This document shows, one piece after another, positions 10,552 through 24,206 of a stretch of DNA of 64,000 bases. Below the pieces are notes generated by a model, which did not search any database, was not told the origin of the DNA, and saw only the letters and a list, made by a program, of their open reading frames with translations. The DNA comes from Klebsormidium nitens (taxonomy: Eukaryota > Streptophyta > Klebsormidiophyceae > Klebsormidiales > Klebsormidiaceae), in the NCBI GenBank assembly GCA_000708835.1, contig DF236965.1, positions 128,700 to 192,699 on the forward strand, read 5' to 3'. Made by a program: the position numbers and the translations under genes. Position 1 is the first letter of the stretch; each line of letters starts with the position of its first letter.

Positions 10552-13500
10552 CTAGCGGATGCCTGCTTTCTGCAGATATTGCCGAAACTCATCCTGCTCT
10601 TCTTCGGAGATGACGTCAAGATTCTCCGGCCCTGGCAGCGGGCCCTGCTGCTTTCCTTGTCCCACGCCTGCCCCCACTTGCTCTTGCATGTACCGCAGGT
10701 CGGATAAGAGGGCCGATGACGTGGAGCGGCCCTGCGCGAGCACGCGCTCGCAGTACTCACGGTGGGTCTCAGCCTGCGCGTAAGTGGAAGAAGCAACGTT
10801 GACAGGCAGCTCTTCATCAGCCTTTCTACTTTAAAATGCAAAGCCTGATTGGCTGAGTGAATGAGGCGTTCCACGGACCGCTAAAAGTACGAATTTAGTA
10901 GTCTGTCAACCTGAGGAGGACTTCGCGACTATGCTATATGAAGAGCAAAGACGACAGTATGCAAGGGGATGTGAGGACAATATCCGACATTTCCAAAGGG
11001 CGATCAGGGACCTCGACATACCAGCTTGGCTGTCGCTCGCCGGTTCATGTAGGCGATGAGATTCCGCTTGATCACGATGGCCGACTGCAGCCGCCGCCGA
11101 ATCGCCACTTGCTCCTCCTGCAAAATGAACAGAACAGCATTAGAAAGGGCTTCCGAGCAGTCCAGCAATGGCAAGATGGCCAAAGTCGAAAGATCATTGT
11201 GAATGAGCATCTCAAGCCTCGCTCGTGCAACAGGCAGCGGACGAAAAGCGGCGTTGATCGGTATCGAGAATTAGCAGCTAATACGCCACCGATCCTATCA
11301 TACGAAAGGGTTAAAAAAAGCCGCTCATCAATAGTCGGTTGTGAGCACGTGCTGACGGGGTTGCAGGAAAGTCGAGCTTAGCATCCGAGACAAGTTTGAT
11401 TGCGTTGGCAAGAATGCGTTCCTGGTCACCCTTTCGATGCTTATCCGCGGATGTCGCACACCTTGCACCAAAGCAAAGATTGGCACACTATAACTGACAG
11501 ATGTGCCCTCTGTAGCAACTTCGAGGCATGGCTTTGGACCTGTCTTCGCTCCTGGTACGAAGACTCCTTCAGTAATATCGTTCTCCTGCTTTCTCCGGGT
11601 TGCCGGCACGCCTGGAGTCATTGACTTCAGCCGTCTCAGCCCTGCTTACCCTCTCCTTCTCGTTTGGTGTCTCGTTGCCGCCGCTCTTGTCGCTTCGCGC
11701 GGGCCGCGACGCGAGGAACTCGGGCGCCAAGGGTTTCAGGGTTTGCTCCAGGGAGGCTTTGGGATGCTTCGCGCCTTCCCCTTTCCAGGGAAGGGGCAGC
11801 CGCGCCTTCGGCGACGCGAGCTGCAACTGCGCGGACCACGGCCGCACGCGGCCCGGGCCGACCTGCGTCACAGGGTTTAGAGGGTTTGAAGAGTCGGGCG
11901 CTTTTACTGCGTGCGGAAAGTAGGTCGACTTTAACGCAGTGCAAGATACTGTCTGCACGAAAGGTGGATGTGCTCCGACGAGCGGTCTTTGGCTATGACG
12001 GTTAGTTCCTTCGGTCGTCTGGGTCTCTCGTGCGTCCTCTATAGTCGTGACAGCGACTCAGCCTGCTCTCTATGCTCAGAAGCATATGCTGCAGTAGATC
12101 TTCCTGAATCGAAGGCATTTTCGTTCGAAGGACGGCTATATCAATGGCAACGAATGTAAGAATCTTGGCGTCGACCAAGAAGGCAGACGGCTCTTATGGA
12201 AGCTCACGATCACTTCAAGCTCCCGGGCGAGATCTGTAAGATCAATTGGTCAGCCCCACAATATTGGCTGCTTACGTGAGCAATACACCTGATAAAGTAT
12301 TCACAAAGTTCAAAACTGTTCGCGGTTTGAAGATGCACTTCAATTTCAGGAAAGAAGAGCCCTTACCTTGACCCAGTTTGCCAGAGGGGCCGCGACGGAT
12401 GCGGTGGACGGCCGTTGGACGGCGTCGGGCGGTACTCGGATCGTTTTCAGAGGCCCCGGCAACGCGCTGTGAAGCGGGGCCGCCGCCAAGCGGGACCAGG
12501 CGCCGACCTCAACCTACATGAAAACAGGGCCTCAAGAGAGAGCGTCGGGAGGCCTCAACTTTGGCAAGATCGATCGAAGCTAGTGGAGACAGCGTTCTTT
12601 GTGACGCGGAGGATAGGCTCCGAGTTTTCCGATCTGTTGCTCGGGAACTCTCTGCACCTCCGCTGAATCGTGCACAATGATAGCTTAAGCAGCCTGGTCG
12701 TCAGATTGTTCCAGAAATGTCAAAGCATGTGACAAATATAAAAGGTCAAGTACTCAAACATGACCACCTCACTGCCCGTGCTTTTAGTGCATTCAGTTTT
12801 GTCAAAGCTGCAAGGAATCCTGAGCGGACCGGGAAGCGCCAAAGGACGCCTCTCGCACTTACCTGAATGCGCGCCTGCAGTTCTTGCAGCCGCAGGCGCG
12901 CAGTTTTATATGCAGGAGACTCTAGGACTTTGATCGAAAGCTCCAGGGCTCGTCTGCACCGAGAGAACAGAGGATTGATCAGCAGAGTCCAAAACGTCGC
13001 AGGTATGAGTAGACTCCATGAGTTGTGAAACGCCATGAACATTGGCACCCATGCAGCCTCAGAATTTTGGCTTCGCCCTATACTCGTCAAGTGGTGTCTA
13101 TCCGCGCCGAAGAGGTGAAAGAATTCTTGATCTGTTGTGTGTTGAATAAGCATGATACCGCTCTCTATAGTGCGAAACGCGGAAAAAAGGTGACTATTCT
13201 GTTTTGAAAGCCTTGAGATCGTTTACGAAGATTGTGAGTAGAAGAATTTCAAGGCTTGACCAGAGAACCTATTTGAACAGGGGTATTAAGTAAGCCCAGC
13301 GATTGAACAGAGCATTCAGATAGAATAAAGGGGACCAGTTCGATGGCAGCAGGAATTACTCAGACACTCTCGTTTGGCTGCATGAGAACAGCTGGGGTAC
13401 CGCAGGCTTGCTTTCATGCTTTCTTACTTGGTGTACAGTTGGATCGTGTGAAGCATGCGGGGTAAGTGGGGCGAAGATGCTACCAGGACTGACGTAGGCG

Positions 13501-15939
13501 CCTCGTGCCTGCGTGGATGACACCAAAGTCTTGGATGCGTATAATGCTTAAAGACCAAGCGTCCAGAATGGAGAGTAACAGGCAGAAACGAGGCTCGGCT
13601 TCCGAGCGGACGAGGATCTTGCTGTGCCGATCGTGTCGCTTTCACTAAACCCTTCTCCTAAGCATCAGTAGCGCAAGCCAAATAATTTTGGGATGAAGCA
13701 TCGTCTTATACTTGCTGATCAGCATGGCTTGCCTCTGCAGAAAAAGAAGGTAAAGCTGGACTACAGGCCTCATTGCAATTAGTAGCCAACTCTGGCGAAG
13801 TTTCTCCCGCTCAGAATGTGCCTATAAGTCTACTCAATGTCCTCGACTGGTCATAGTTAAGATCTTCACTATCTAGAGCCCCTGAGATTGCGCTCACCAT
13901 TGCTTTGCTACCCGTTCCACTGCCACCATCATTGCCTCGACTTCGTCCTCCGACATGGTCTGAGGAGTCATGTGCTGCCAAACCTGCACGAAACTTGCGA
14001 ATAAGTCCCTTCGCCCCACTTTCGTCAAATGAAGTATCCAATCCTCGAATACAGTAGCACAGGCCTTTAGATCGAAACTTCGCGTTTTGGAGTTTTACGG
14101 ATTTTAGGTCTGCTGGTCGTACGTCATAGTCGCAGGCTCAACGATCATTCTGTGAGTGCTGAAGGAACTGGCTACGAAACTGGTACAGGAGAGCAAGTAC
14201 GAGGTGCAAGTGCTCAGCCTGACCTGTACGAGCATATCCGCCAGGTTCTCCCCCACGTGTGGTGGCAGCTGATTGCTGCCAACGCCGTATAATCGTGTCT
14301 GCACAGCGACAAACAGCATAAGACCATTTCCCTGTTCAGAGCGCGACCAGTCCAGAGACCCTGCTCGTGTCCTGTGAGAAGGTGCACAAAGAGTGTGACT
14401 CCTATGTGTGGAGTGACTTTCAGGAAAAGTCACTCCACTTCGGCTTCAGACCCTCTTGGCTTTGAGATTTGGCTAAAGGCCAGCTTTATCCTTTTACTGG
14501 TTGTCCGAGCTGCTCCAAAGCCCGATTGATTTGGCGGAGAGAAAGAGAATCGACAGGCCAACCGGAGCCGGGACTCGAGAAAGGTGGAGGCTATGCCTGT
14601 CGAAGGAGGAAGGGTATCAAATCGCTGATGAGTTGGGTGCCGGATCTGCTTGGACGCGTCGGTGTTCCCTTTTGACTTCTGGTGCTGTTGCAATTGTTAA
14701 GCACTTCAGGCAAGATAACCTGCAGACAACGACATGAACTGTTATGAGGGCTAGAAAAACTTGAATTGCCGTGGGCTTTCCGGAAGCGACAGGCATTGCA
14801 AAGTCTGAGCACGCAGACCTGAACGAGAGTCACTCGGGTGCAATATAAATGTCAAGTGGCATAAGAAAGAGGCATACTGGGATAGCTACAACAGAAGCTG
14901 TGCAAGCCAGATTCCGAGGCAGATCATGAATCATCAAACATGAATGCTGTTCAGGCTGAATGTGCGTCGTGCAGAAGTTCTCGGCTCGAAGAAATCCTTG
15001 AACACTTGCCTCCAATGGGGTTCGTTCACCGGTCCTCCGTATGGCAGTGTGGTCGACATTCATCACTGCCTTGACCGACTCGAATAGGATGCCAGTGTGG
15101 CCCGGCTGAGAAGGAGAAAGGAGAGAAAGGTGAGGGTACGTGCTCAATATTACTCCCACTCATCGCCACAGAGTTCCCGTTTTCTGAGGCTTTGAAACTC
15201 TTCCCTACAACGCCTCCGTCCAGGAGGAGCCGGCTACACATTTCTGGGGCTGAGCTTTGCAGCAGACTCCACCAATCTTTGAATGGACTGAGTTGAGTGG
15301 ACTGAACGGGTTGACTGACGAACTTTTCATAGACAGGAAGTGTACAGGATATGTCATGCAGAACCGTCATCGAGTAAGGTTCACTCGAGCTCTTACCTCC
15401 TCCATGATCAGGTGCAGCAGCCGCGCTATGAAGGGTGTCTTGGCCAGGCAGACCCCAATCTTGGGCTTGCTGACCTCTTTTCGCCAGTGCAACAGCTGCT
15501 CCAGGCAGCGAGGCGTGTCCTGCAGGCCCCATTTGCTCGTCAGCTGCTACTCGCAATTTGTCTGACACGCTCTTCAGATAAATCTTGCGTTTGCAGAAAT
15601 AGGGAGGTCGCCCGGCCTGGCATTACACGGAGTGGTCTTCTACGAAGAACCTCTGACTTTGAGCAGCAGCCTAAAACTTGCAGGTTGGGGTTTTCTGAAT
15701 GCAGCTGGGACCAATCCTTAAGGAGGCTCGTTTCAAAGGATTGTTCATTTAGGCCTCAAAGCAAGCTTGGATCACTGGTATTTTACCAGGAAGAGCATCG
15801 CTGCATGCATGATGATGGTTGCGACGCCCTGCTGCGTGAGATTGCTCTCATTGCCGTCGCCATTCTCGTCCCCCAGGACCTCAAGCACACTAGCTGGTTC
15901 TCGGATGGTGCCCCGCCGCCTGTGTCTGCGGTCTGCCAT
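10552..15939 (-). CDS. Unrecognised multi-exon helical/coiled-coil protein
   Basis: Exon chain read right to left: 15939-15787 (ATG, begins MADRRHRRRG), 15543-15397, 15105-15076, 14298-14224, 13983-13898, 12953-12863, 12513-12367, 11862-11650, 11117-11022 and 10773-10552 (TAG; ends QYLQKAGIR). Exons 1-5 join in phase 0. Exons from 12953 onward also join in phase 0, with good GT-AG sites. The junction between 13898 (phase 2) and 12953 would create a TGA, so a short exon there is missing or mis-called. The product is about 390 residues or more: a basic start, a helical middle (SKWGLQDTPRCLEQLLHWRK), a proline-rich linker and a charged coiled-coil end (EEQVAIRRRLQSAIVIKRNL). No enzyme motif, transmembrane segment or signal peptide is visible. 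I cannot assign a family. Confidence 0.6.
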
Positions 15940-17697
15940 TTTTTTTCAGAATTTATGGTCGAGCGCTTTTAGCAATCCGCCTGCTCCAAGCATGACATGT
16001 AGTGCGGTGCTTGGATACTCTACCCCACGCCAATACTGATCTGGCCCTTCTCAAAAAGCAATGAGGGAGTCATGGTCGAGTGATCATCTGGAGGTAGACA
16101 TATGTGGTTGCTTGCAAGGCGGAAATGCTGACGGATGTCCCATCCATCTGTCTTGCTGCGAAGCATGAGCGGTGGTTGCACACATGCTCTTTTGAATCAT
16201 GAGGGACCAACTTGGGACTTCTGGACCTTTCATTCAAGCGTTCTGCTCCGGTGAACGCTGATGGCTGCGTCCTTCTCAACTTGCAGCAGCTTGCAGCACG
16301 CATTTGCAGACACGCCTCTCTGAAAGGAGGGTGGCGGGAATATTCTGCATCGACGAATTCAAACGTAACGGTATGGGAGGCCAGGCAGCCAGTCAACTGA
16401 GTACGCATGCAGATAGGGACCCGGAGGCTTGCGAACTGCTGACGCATGCTTGGCCATCGCACGGACACAATGATTAGCAACTCAAGCAATTATTGTGAAC
16501 GAAGGCTTCTTCGAGCTTCGTTCAGAGCCCAGAGTTTGTAATACCCACTACTAAGCTCAGTGATCCAGCCTGGTGCCCTCTGGTGCAGCCTATCCAGGTG
16601 ACCCGACGATATTAGAGCCATCCCAGGGGCATTCCAGGCTGGCCGGGTGGTGATACCTACTTATGGTGCATCAGCCGAGAGTACCGGTGGGTACTATCAG
16701 TACTAGGGTGTGGAATTCTACATTATACTCATGTCTGTACGTCATGACCATCTGATGTCCTTATTAAATGCTGCAAGACCGAAGTGCCTAGACATCTGGT
16801 GCGATGCATCTTGCATGGTGCACCAATCTGCGGCGGCCTTGCAAATCTGCTGTCGAATCCTTCCAACAGGCTGAAGTTAGGTGTTTCATTCCTTTCTAGA
16901 AGTAGCGAATCCAGATTCCAGACTTTCACTGTATATGTTGACCCGTAATTGTATAACCGTTTTGAGGTCAGTCGAACGTTTTGTCGCTCGCGGGCTTTCT
17001 TGATGGCGAAACCGGTCGTCCGCTTGCAGATCATCGGCCCGTAATCAAGCTCCTAATGCTAGGACGGGGTGCCCGGTGTAGACAACCGAGCGAAACACAG
17101 TAGCACCCCAAAGGAGCACAAACGTGGCCCCATTCGTTCCCGTCGATAAGACATGCATGGACGGTGAGAACCACCCCGACACTGTGCTGCAGTGTATGTG
17201 CGCTATGCAAGACGACGACTAGCACTGGCAGAGATCAGAGGAGGGCGTCGTTTCTTCAGCTGAAGGGTGCTTGTGCGCACAGAAGGTCGACTTTAGGAGC
17301 TGGTGCCACAATTGGAAAGATTTCGGTCATTGTGACATCAGTGGCAGAGAACACTTTACAGTCTTGCACCATACATATCTTACATCTTTGCAACTTCTGT
17401 TTTCTCAAAATTTCCTTTCCCGTCTCTTGTTCGCTTTCAGTTTGCCCACGCAAGCACTACGCCTCAGTACTCTGAAAGCCAGCCCTAGGTCACAGCATTG
17501 GCATTCCTGACATGCTGGCACTATCTTTTCACAGCGTCCGTGTGAGCGCCCACAGCATTGCTGCCCTTTGCTGCAAGCCCCTGCATGCAACAGGACACCA
17601 AACACTTGTTGATTTGCAGAGATTTGCCCTGCCGATCAGACAAAAGTTTCTACCTAACCAGCTCACCTATCGTACATTTCACAAGAGTGAGATCAGG
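15940..17697. other. Intergenic stretch between divergent genes
   Basis: This stretch lies between the start of the unknown helical gene (-) and the start of the Nei-like glycosylase (+), so both promoters should be here. The open frames inside have no domain and no splice support. No TATA box or regulatory motif could be assigned. Confidence 0.45.
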
Positions 17698-20600
17698 ATG
17701 GTCGAGGGACCAGGAGTTCATAGAGTGGCGATCGCACACAAGAAAGCACTGCTAGGGAAGGTAAGGTTGCATCAGTACCTTCGCTGCCCTGCTTTATTCA
17801 TGAGCTTACATGGAACTTTTGGCCAATGCAGAGGTTTCATAATTTGGCGTCATATGTACATCGGAAGTGTCTGCTTGTAATGGAGAGGGCTTGAGTTAGT
17901 ACCACTCTTGGAATGCAGTGTCCCTGTGGGTGGCCCCTTTCAATCAAAAACTGCCGGCAGCCATTACAGGCAACAAGTTAATTCCTGGCATATTCTACAG
18001 GTACTTTTGTACGGACTCTGTATTTACGTTCTTCGTACGACTATACTTCTCTGGAAGCGCCTGGTTTTGGATGTTGAGATTTGGCAATCTTGTGCAGAAA
18101 TTTGAAGCGTCCTCACCGAATGGCCGATTTGCGGAGGGGGCCGCTGCCATCACGGGTCGGAATCTTGCGCGCATTGAAGCGCACGGGAAGAACCTGTTTT
18201 ACTTCTTCACTGCTGACGGCCAGGAGCCTGTGGTGGTGCACATTCACTTTGGAATGTCGGGCAGGTTCTCAGCGCACAAGCTGCCAAGTGAGGACACAGA
18301 CCTTTAGTCCTTTCTCGAAAAGAAATACACAAAATTGGCCAGGTTTAACCACCGCATTCTGTAGGTGGAAAGTTGCAGAGAATTGAATGGCCAGGAGTTT
18401 GGAGTCTGCTTCATCTGTAAGGTGTGGGCAATTCGGATGTAATAATGCGAGTCAGTGCATTAGTCACGCTCTTCGCGCCTATTGTGCTCTGCCTGCAAGT
18501 TTCTCTCTAGGTGCCCAGTCTTTCAAATCGAATATCACTCAGTTTGCGAGTGCTACATCTTCCAGCTAGGCTGTGCCTCCTCATGGATCCGAATCTCCAT
18601 CATTACGACTTAAAAGGCAGAGTAGCTTTAGCTTTTGTGACCAGAAAATTGTGGAGCCTTAGCGGCAATTGACCATGTTGTCCAGGCCCTGAGCCCAGGG
18701 AGACCACCCGCCTCCAGCTGGTGAACCGCGAGGCTAAAATTGGAGCGCACCTGAGCGCCATGTTTTGCAACTACGGCCCCCCGGAGTTCTACGACCAGAA
18801 GCTGGCGCTGCTGGGGCCAGACCCCCTGAGAGACGACGCCGATAAGGAGGTGGTGTGGAAGAAGATGCAGGTCAGGCAGGAGTTTTGTTTTTCTCGAGGG
18901 GGTCAGCTTTAGTCACCTATTTTCCTCTTCCAGTCTAGCTCATGGAGTGTCTGACTGTGTACAATCGACAAGTTTTTAGTGGTAAGGGCAATTTTGATAA
19001 GAGGGGGTTGACGCGTCACACAGAAGCAGAGTGAATGCTTGTCGGGTTGCGGGAACAAAGTAAATGCTTGTCGGGTTGCGGGAACAAAACATTTTAGCAT
19101 GTTCGTGGGTATGTCAATCTGCAGGAACGTTTTTCGGAGGCTCTAAGAGATTCACAGTGTTAGTCACCAGACATGCCAAAACTTTACTGTGGTGCCACGA
19201 TATAACTCTGCTTACTTCCGAGTTACGCTGTTGCAGACTCATGGGAAGCCCACTTGATTGAAGTTCGCCATTTTGATATGAGACCATCCGTGAGCAAACG
19301 GTCCTCATATCTGCGCCCCTTGAAGCTTTGGTCGTTTCGTGCAGGCCAGCAAGTCACCAATTGGGACTTTCGTCATGGATCAGAGCAAGATTGCAGGGAT
19401 TGGAAACATCTACCGAGCAGGTACAGTACGATCACTAGAACCTCCAAGGTTTTGGTTCTGCTCTGATTGTGTTTTGTTGACAACTTGCAATCCGGGAAGA
19501 ATTTTCAAGATATGAGTGTTTAAAAGTTTGAAACGTCCCGTTCGGCTCGCTCCCAAAGCGCAGCACGTCTTGCGCTTTGCCTGCTCTGATGCGCGGAATT
19601 TGCTGTGCCACTCTTAAGAGATTGTTCGGCAGCAAGTGACACACGAGAATGTCGATGGGCCAGTCATTTGTTTCGGTCTGGAGTATTTGAGTAGTTCTGA
19701 GAGGTTATCAGGATCTTCTATTCGGGAATGTTCTTGCTACTAGGAAGCCCTTTTTAGATAGTTGAAAGTTTCGAAGTCAATCTTGGCAGATGGAGGCAAT
19801 TCTTTGACTCTACAAACTCGACCTAAGGCTTTTCCTGGAGCGAGGGTCGCAGTGATCGAAGCATTCTCTCTCAGATTTATTGGCTCTCCTTTCCTCCCTC
19901 CCGTTCAGAAATCCTCTTTTTGGCGGGGATCCACCCGGAGCAGCCTTCAAAGACTGTTTCCCGGGATGCCTTTGAGCGGATGTGGGAAGAGGTGAGAATG
20001 AGACGCGCAAGTTGTTCAATTGGACGAGCCGGCTGTGGAGCTAGGCCTCAAGGACGGTGCAAATTGCGCCTTTGCGGTCCTCTGCTCGCGCCCCAATTCC
20101 GCAATCATTTTCTCACCGATTAAGTCGACTAGTAAATGGACCCTTGGTGGAAGTTGCTGTGCTCGTATCTGAGGGGGTCGTACTGTTATTTTCAAGGGCA
20201 AGCGATTCAGAGATGAGACAGGAGAGAAACGTCAGGGGCATGAGACGTCGGCAATTACGGAGGAGGCAAGGGTCTCCGACTCCTCGTGAAGCCGCAGTTC
20301 CCTTCCCTTCTTCTCCTGTCGAACTGTCCTTCTGAACATGGGTAAAAGCGGCCGACCTGATTCTGGTCCTTACTATGGTTCTTATCAGGCACCTGGTCAA
20401 AGCCCTTACCACCTGGTCTAGAAAAGCGTTGCGCGCACTGTTTACCCAATCCCATGATTGACCCCCAACTCGCTTTGTTGTGGCAGTCCGTCCGGCTTCT
20501 GCATATCGGCGTGCAGACCGGAAGAATTGTCACCATGGATCCTGTCGAGCTGGGTAAGCTTGGCGTCGCTCTGTAATGATTCGCCACGTGGCGCGCTTTC

Positions 20601-22697
20601 AGGTCCAGTGTGAACCTGCAGTCGTTACAGATTGAGAAGGACCCGTGCGCCTCGCTGCCTCGCATATGCCGACCGTTTCGGAGCTTTCAATCTATTTCAA
20701 ATCCGTTGCCGTCGAGTCGGACCCAGCTTTTCCCCTTTGCTGCTACTTGTGTGCACACCGCTTTCACATCTATCTTGAAAGCGCGCTTTGTGCACTGCTG
20801 CATCGGCCCTGCCTTCGGTCCTCGCATTGCATCATACAATCAAGAGGTCCAAACAAGTGCACGAAGCTACTGTATCGTCTATGTTGATGACACTGTCCAT
20901 GCGTCCAGGCAAGCCCGGAACCCCCATGGCCGCTTTGAGGGGCGGCGACCGCCGGTATGTGTACAACCACGCCAGCTGTCGCCGTTGCGGAAGCCAGATC
21001 CGGAGTTGGGTGGTCGCCACAAGGTAAAGCAAAGCCTCAGAAATGCTTCTTCCACTGGCTGGCAAAGGGGAGTCACTTAGTGGTGTTGCTTTCTAGTGTC
21101 TTCCTTCCAGTTCTTACTCACTTGCTCTCTAGCGTCTCCGTTAAAGGTGTTACTCACTTAGGTCCTCCTTTCGTCGTTGATTCAAGCCGACGCATGTTAG
21201 TTCAAGTTTCAGCCAACTTCATATACTGCGAAGTCCCGTAGGCTTTCGACTCTGGTTTGAACCCCACCAGAAACTCCCAGTTACCGGATACACATGCAAG
21301 CAACTTTTTCAAGAACCACCCAAGTATCGCAGGATGTGCCTCGAGAACGAATGCGTGGCCCGATCTCGTTTCTCGCATGAGGCCCCGCTCTTCGTTCTAG
21401 TCCGCCACAAAATAAAGAAAGAGTAGCCAGACACTCTGAGAGCCGGGATTAAATTTCCGCTTCCTTAACAGACTCAAGAAGTCAAGTCCTACCACCATCT
21501 GACCATCAATCCTTGTCATTCCTTGTTCTACTCGGATATGGTGGTTTGACTACTCGGTCTGATTTCGCGGGTTCTGCATCGCTCGGGTATTCCGATTCTG
21601 CAAAATTTTTATCGATGCGCTGAGTGCAGTGCCCTTCTCGTCTGCGCAGGACTCTGTACGCCTGCGAGACGTGCCAACCTCTGTTGCTCGAAGTCGAGAC
21701 CGAGACCGTCACAATAAAGGGGCAGACCGCCAAGCGCACGCGGAAAAAGACGACAGTGGTCGACGACGAAGATGTACCGCTGAGCGAGCTGGGGGCCGGC
21801 GGAAAGAAGCGGAAAGCGAGAAGTGTGGCTGGGTACGTAACGCGAAGCACTTGCGTCTGCTTGACGTTACTTGGCTCGACAAGCTTTATTGAACTCCGTG
21901 AGGGCTTCGGCTGTTTGGCTTTTTAATCTGTGGCAAAGAACGCGGGCTTTGAAAATGGAGAAAGACCTTCACTGTGCGCCAGGGCAGACAAGCCGAGTGA
22001 AGCAGGCACCTGGCGTGGAGAAGATTTTGCAAAAATAGTGTCTGCTACCTTACGACTCTAAGCTAAGTGGCAATCGCTTGCCGTGCATTGACTGTCCGAC
22101 GCATCCTCTGACGTCGGCTGCAGGTCGGGGCAGCGGCCCCGCCGGGGCGACGGCACCGCGCAGGAGCACTTCGCCCTTCCGGACAAGGACATCACCACCG
22201 GGGGCCTGCCGGACACGGATGCTTATGCGGGCGAGCTGCGGACGCTTCCAGTGATAACCGAGGTGGAAACCCTCGAGGTCAAGGCGGAAGCTTTGGAAGA
22301 GCCGCGTGTTGCTACAGCGAAAGCGCCACGTGTCAGGGCGACGAAAGGGACACCTGTCACGCGGCGGAAGAATGGGCGGATGGGGGTGGGCGACGGGAGC
22401 TCGTCGTGCGATCCAAAGGACCCGCCGGAAAAGAAGCTAGAGGAGAACGGAAAGCGCGCGTTGCCGCCATTGAAACCGGTTCGGAGGAAAGGGGCAAAGA
22501 GTAGTCCGGAAACGCCAGCGGAGGGATTGGCCGTGAGCGAAGTGGTGGAGACGGAGGTGCAGACTGCCGGGGCAAGGAAACGAAGCAGGGTGCAGTCGAC
22601 GGGGCGGGTTTTAAGTGTTGGTTCCAAGGCCGGAGCAGAGAGCGTTGGTGTAATCAGGAGAGAAGGCCTGCGCGCGAGGAAAAAGCTGGTCTTGTAG
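17698..22697 (+). CDS. Fpg/Nei-family DNA glycosylase-lyase with long basic C-terminal tail
   Basis: Base-excision-repair enzyme of the formamidopyrimidine/endonuclease VIII family, which removes oxidised bases and nicks the DNA. Nine exons: 17698-17760, 18098-18287, 18686-18870, 19345-19420, 19909-19991, 20487-20553, 20909-21023, 21650-21832 and 22124-22697. They sum to 1536 nt, giving 511 residues with every phase matching. Visible features are the N-terminal MVEGPGVHR (Glu3 kept, residue 2 is Val), Lys52 in HGKNLFYFF, and HIHFGMSGRF. Further on come the helix-two-turn-helix AGIGNIYRAE and a beta-hairpin zinc finger with C245, C248, C265 and C268 and the finger arginine R260. Residues 269-511 are a disordered basic extension rich in K, R and E. 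E. coli Nei is about 263 residues, so the tail nearly doubles the protein. The core resembles bacterial Nei more than the classical plant FPG. The tail may serve in nuclear localisation or DNA binding (inference). Confidence 0.92.
19034..19088. repeat. 29-nt direct repeat, two copies
   Basis: AATGCTTGTCGGGTTGCGGG followed by AACAAA occurs at 19034 and again at 19063. It lies in the third intron of the Nei-like gene. It looks like a local duplication. Confidence 0.85.
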
Positions 22698-24206
22698 GAG
22701 CGAGAGCTCGGTCATCTTGCAGACTGCGTGGGATGCCTCTCCATCATGAAGACTTGCATGATGGCCGCAAGCAAGGTTTGTTTAATGGAAGGCCTGAAGT
22801 AATTGGTATTACGTTGGACTGCTGCGATTGCTAGAGCCCGAGTGCCTGCGCGTTCCCCCTGAATTAAGTTCTCCTACCATGGTCTTCGAATCTGTGCATA
22901 CTTTGACAATCGCGCCTTGACCCGTGCCAGCTTTTCGTGTTTTCATGATGGCAGGGGTCGACGCGTAACTTGTCCTAGCTCGACGTACTGTATGGTTAGG
23001 AGCCCCCCGGCCAGCATGCGAGTTGATGATATTTTAGGAATGAAGCTCTAGCTGCCAGTTTCCAATTAACATTTGCGCGGCCATATATATGTGACTTTCA
23101 TATGCCTACGGCTCCGGTATGTAGGCATGCTACATGAGAAGCAAGCTTTGCGGCGATGAATCGAATTGCCACACTCAATATGGGCCGCGCTCTCTTTGAT
23201 CATGCATAGTACCTAACAAAAGTTCACCATAAAAAACAATGTTTGCATGTGTAATTTGCGGATTCTGGCATCATGCGTGTATGATTGAACATATCGTATA
23301 GCCGCCTAGCTTAATATAGGCTTCACAATGAATCCATTGCATGAGCCGATGCAGGTTGATTATACCACCAAGCTCTTAAGTGAGATCTGCCCCTTTGTAT
23401 TCAATCATCTGAGCCCCATCTGAGTCGATTCTTAAGGGTGCAGCTGACCCTCTGACCCGTTGGCGTGAAGCCATGAGTCTCGATCTCAGTGAGTGATTGC
23501 TGCCGCCATACCAGGTTCGGTTGCTAGGAGTCCATTTTAACATATAAGTGCCTATAATAGTAGATTGAAGTCAACTATAGAGATGCAGGTGGTGGTTAAA
23601 ATTGCGAAGACAGAGTCACTACCAGAAGGACAGCTCATACATTTTGTGTCAACAGCACATTAATTTACATCCAAACGCCAGCTAGGCCCTAGAACAGGTA
23701 GGCGCGACGGTGAGCCCTTCAGGATATTATGCGAAGAAGAACTTTCGGCGGCCCACTTCAATCGAACACTTCATGCAACTGGCGCCATTGCAGACATTCG
23801 CTTGCACAAGCTAGACTTGGTGGTGAACAACAGATCTAATGCTGCACAAGAAAACTTTATCACATGAGCTGTCCATGCGCATGGCTTTTGATTATCTATG
23901 AAACGGATTACGTTTTCTATCAAATTCTGTGATATCTATCTGTCCATTAGCGCCACTGCTCTGTATAATTCTACAGAGGACCTTGTATCATACGTATCTT
24001 ATTATACAGTATATGTATCCTCCTCTTGCTATATATATATCGTGGACCCCAACAACATATAGGTTTCAAACCAAATGCGAAGGTTTTTGTATCAAACGCA
24101 ATTGAAATCCGATCACACTTTGCTGCAAGTAACTTTGCAATCTACAGATGCAGGCTAATGGATGGTGCCACAAAAGAAGGAGCCCATATCTAAATATCCA
24201 GAGCCT
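22698..24206. other. AT-rich intergenic stretch between convergent genes
   Basis: This stretch is between the 3' ends of the Nei-like gene (+) and the lipoxygenase-like gene (-). It is notably AT-rich from about 23.0 to 24.1 kb, with runs such as ATATATATAT near 24030. No gene is supported. It should hold both polyadenylation regions. Confidence 0.5.

Noticed and set aside
11636-11944. Arg/Ala-rich 102-residue minus-strand frame
   Set aside because: The neighbouring frame of the same strand (exon 11862-11650) is phase 0-0 with strong splice sites and fits the gene chain. This one does not.
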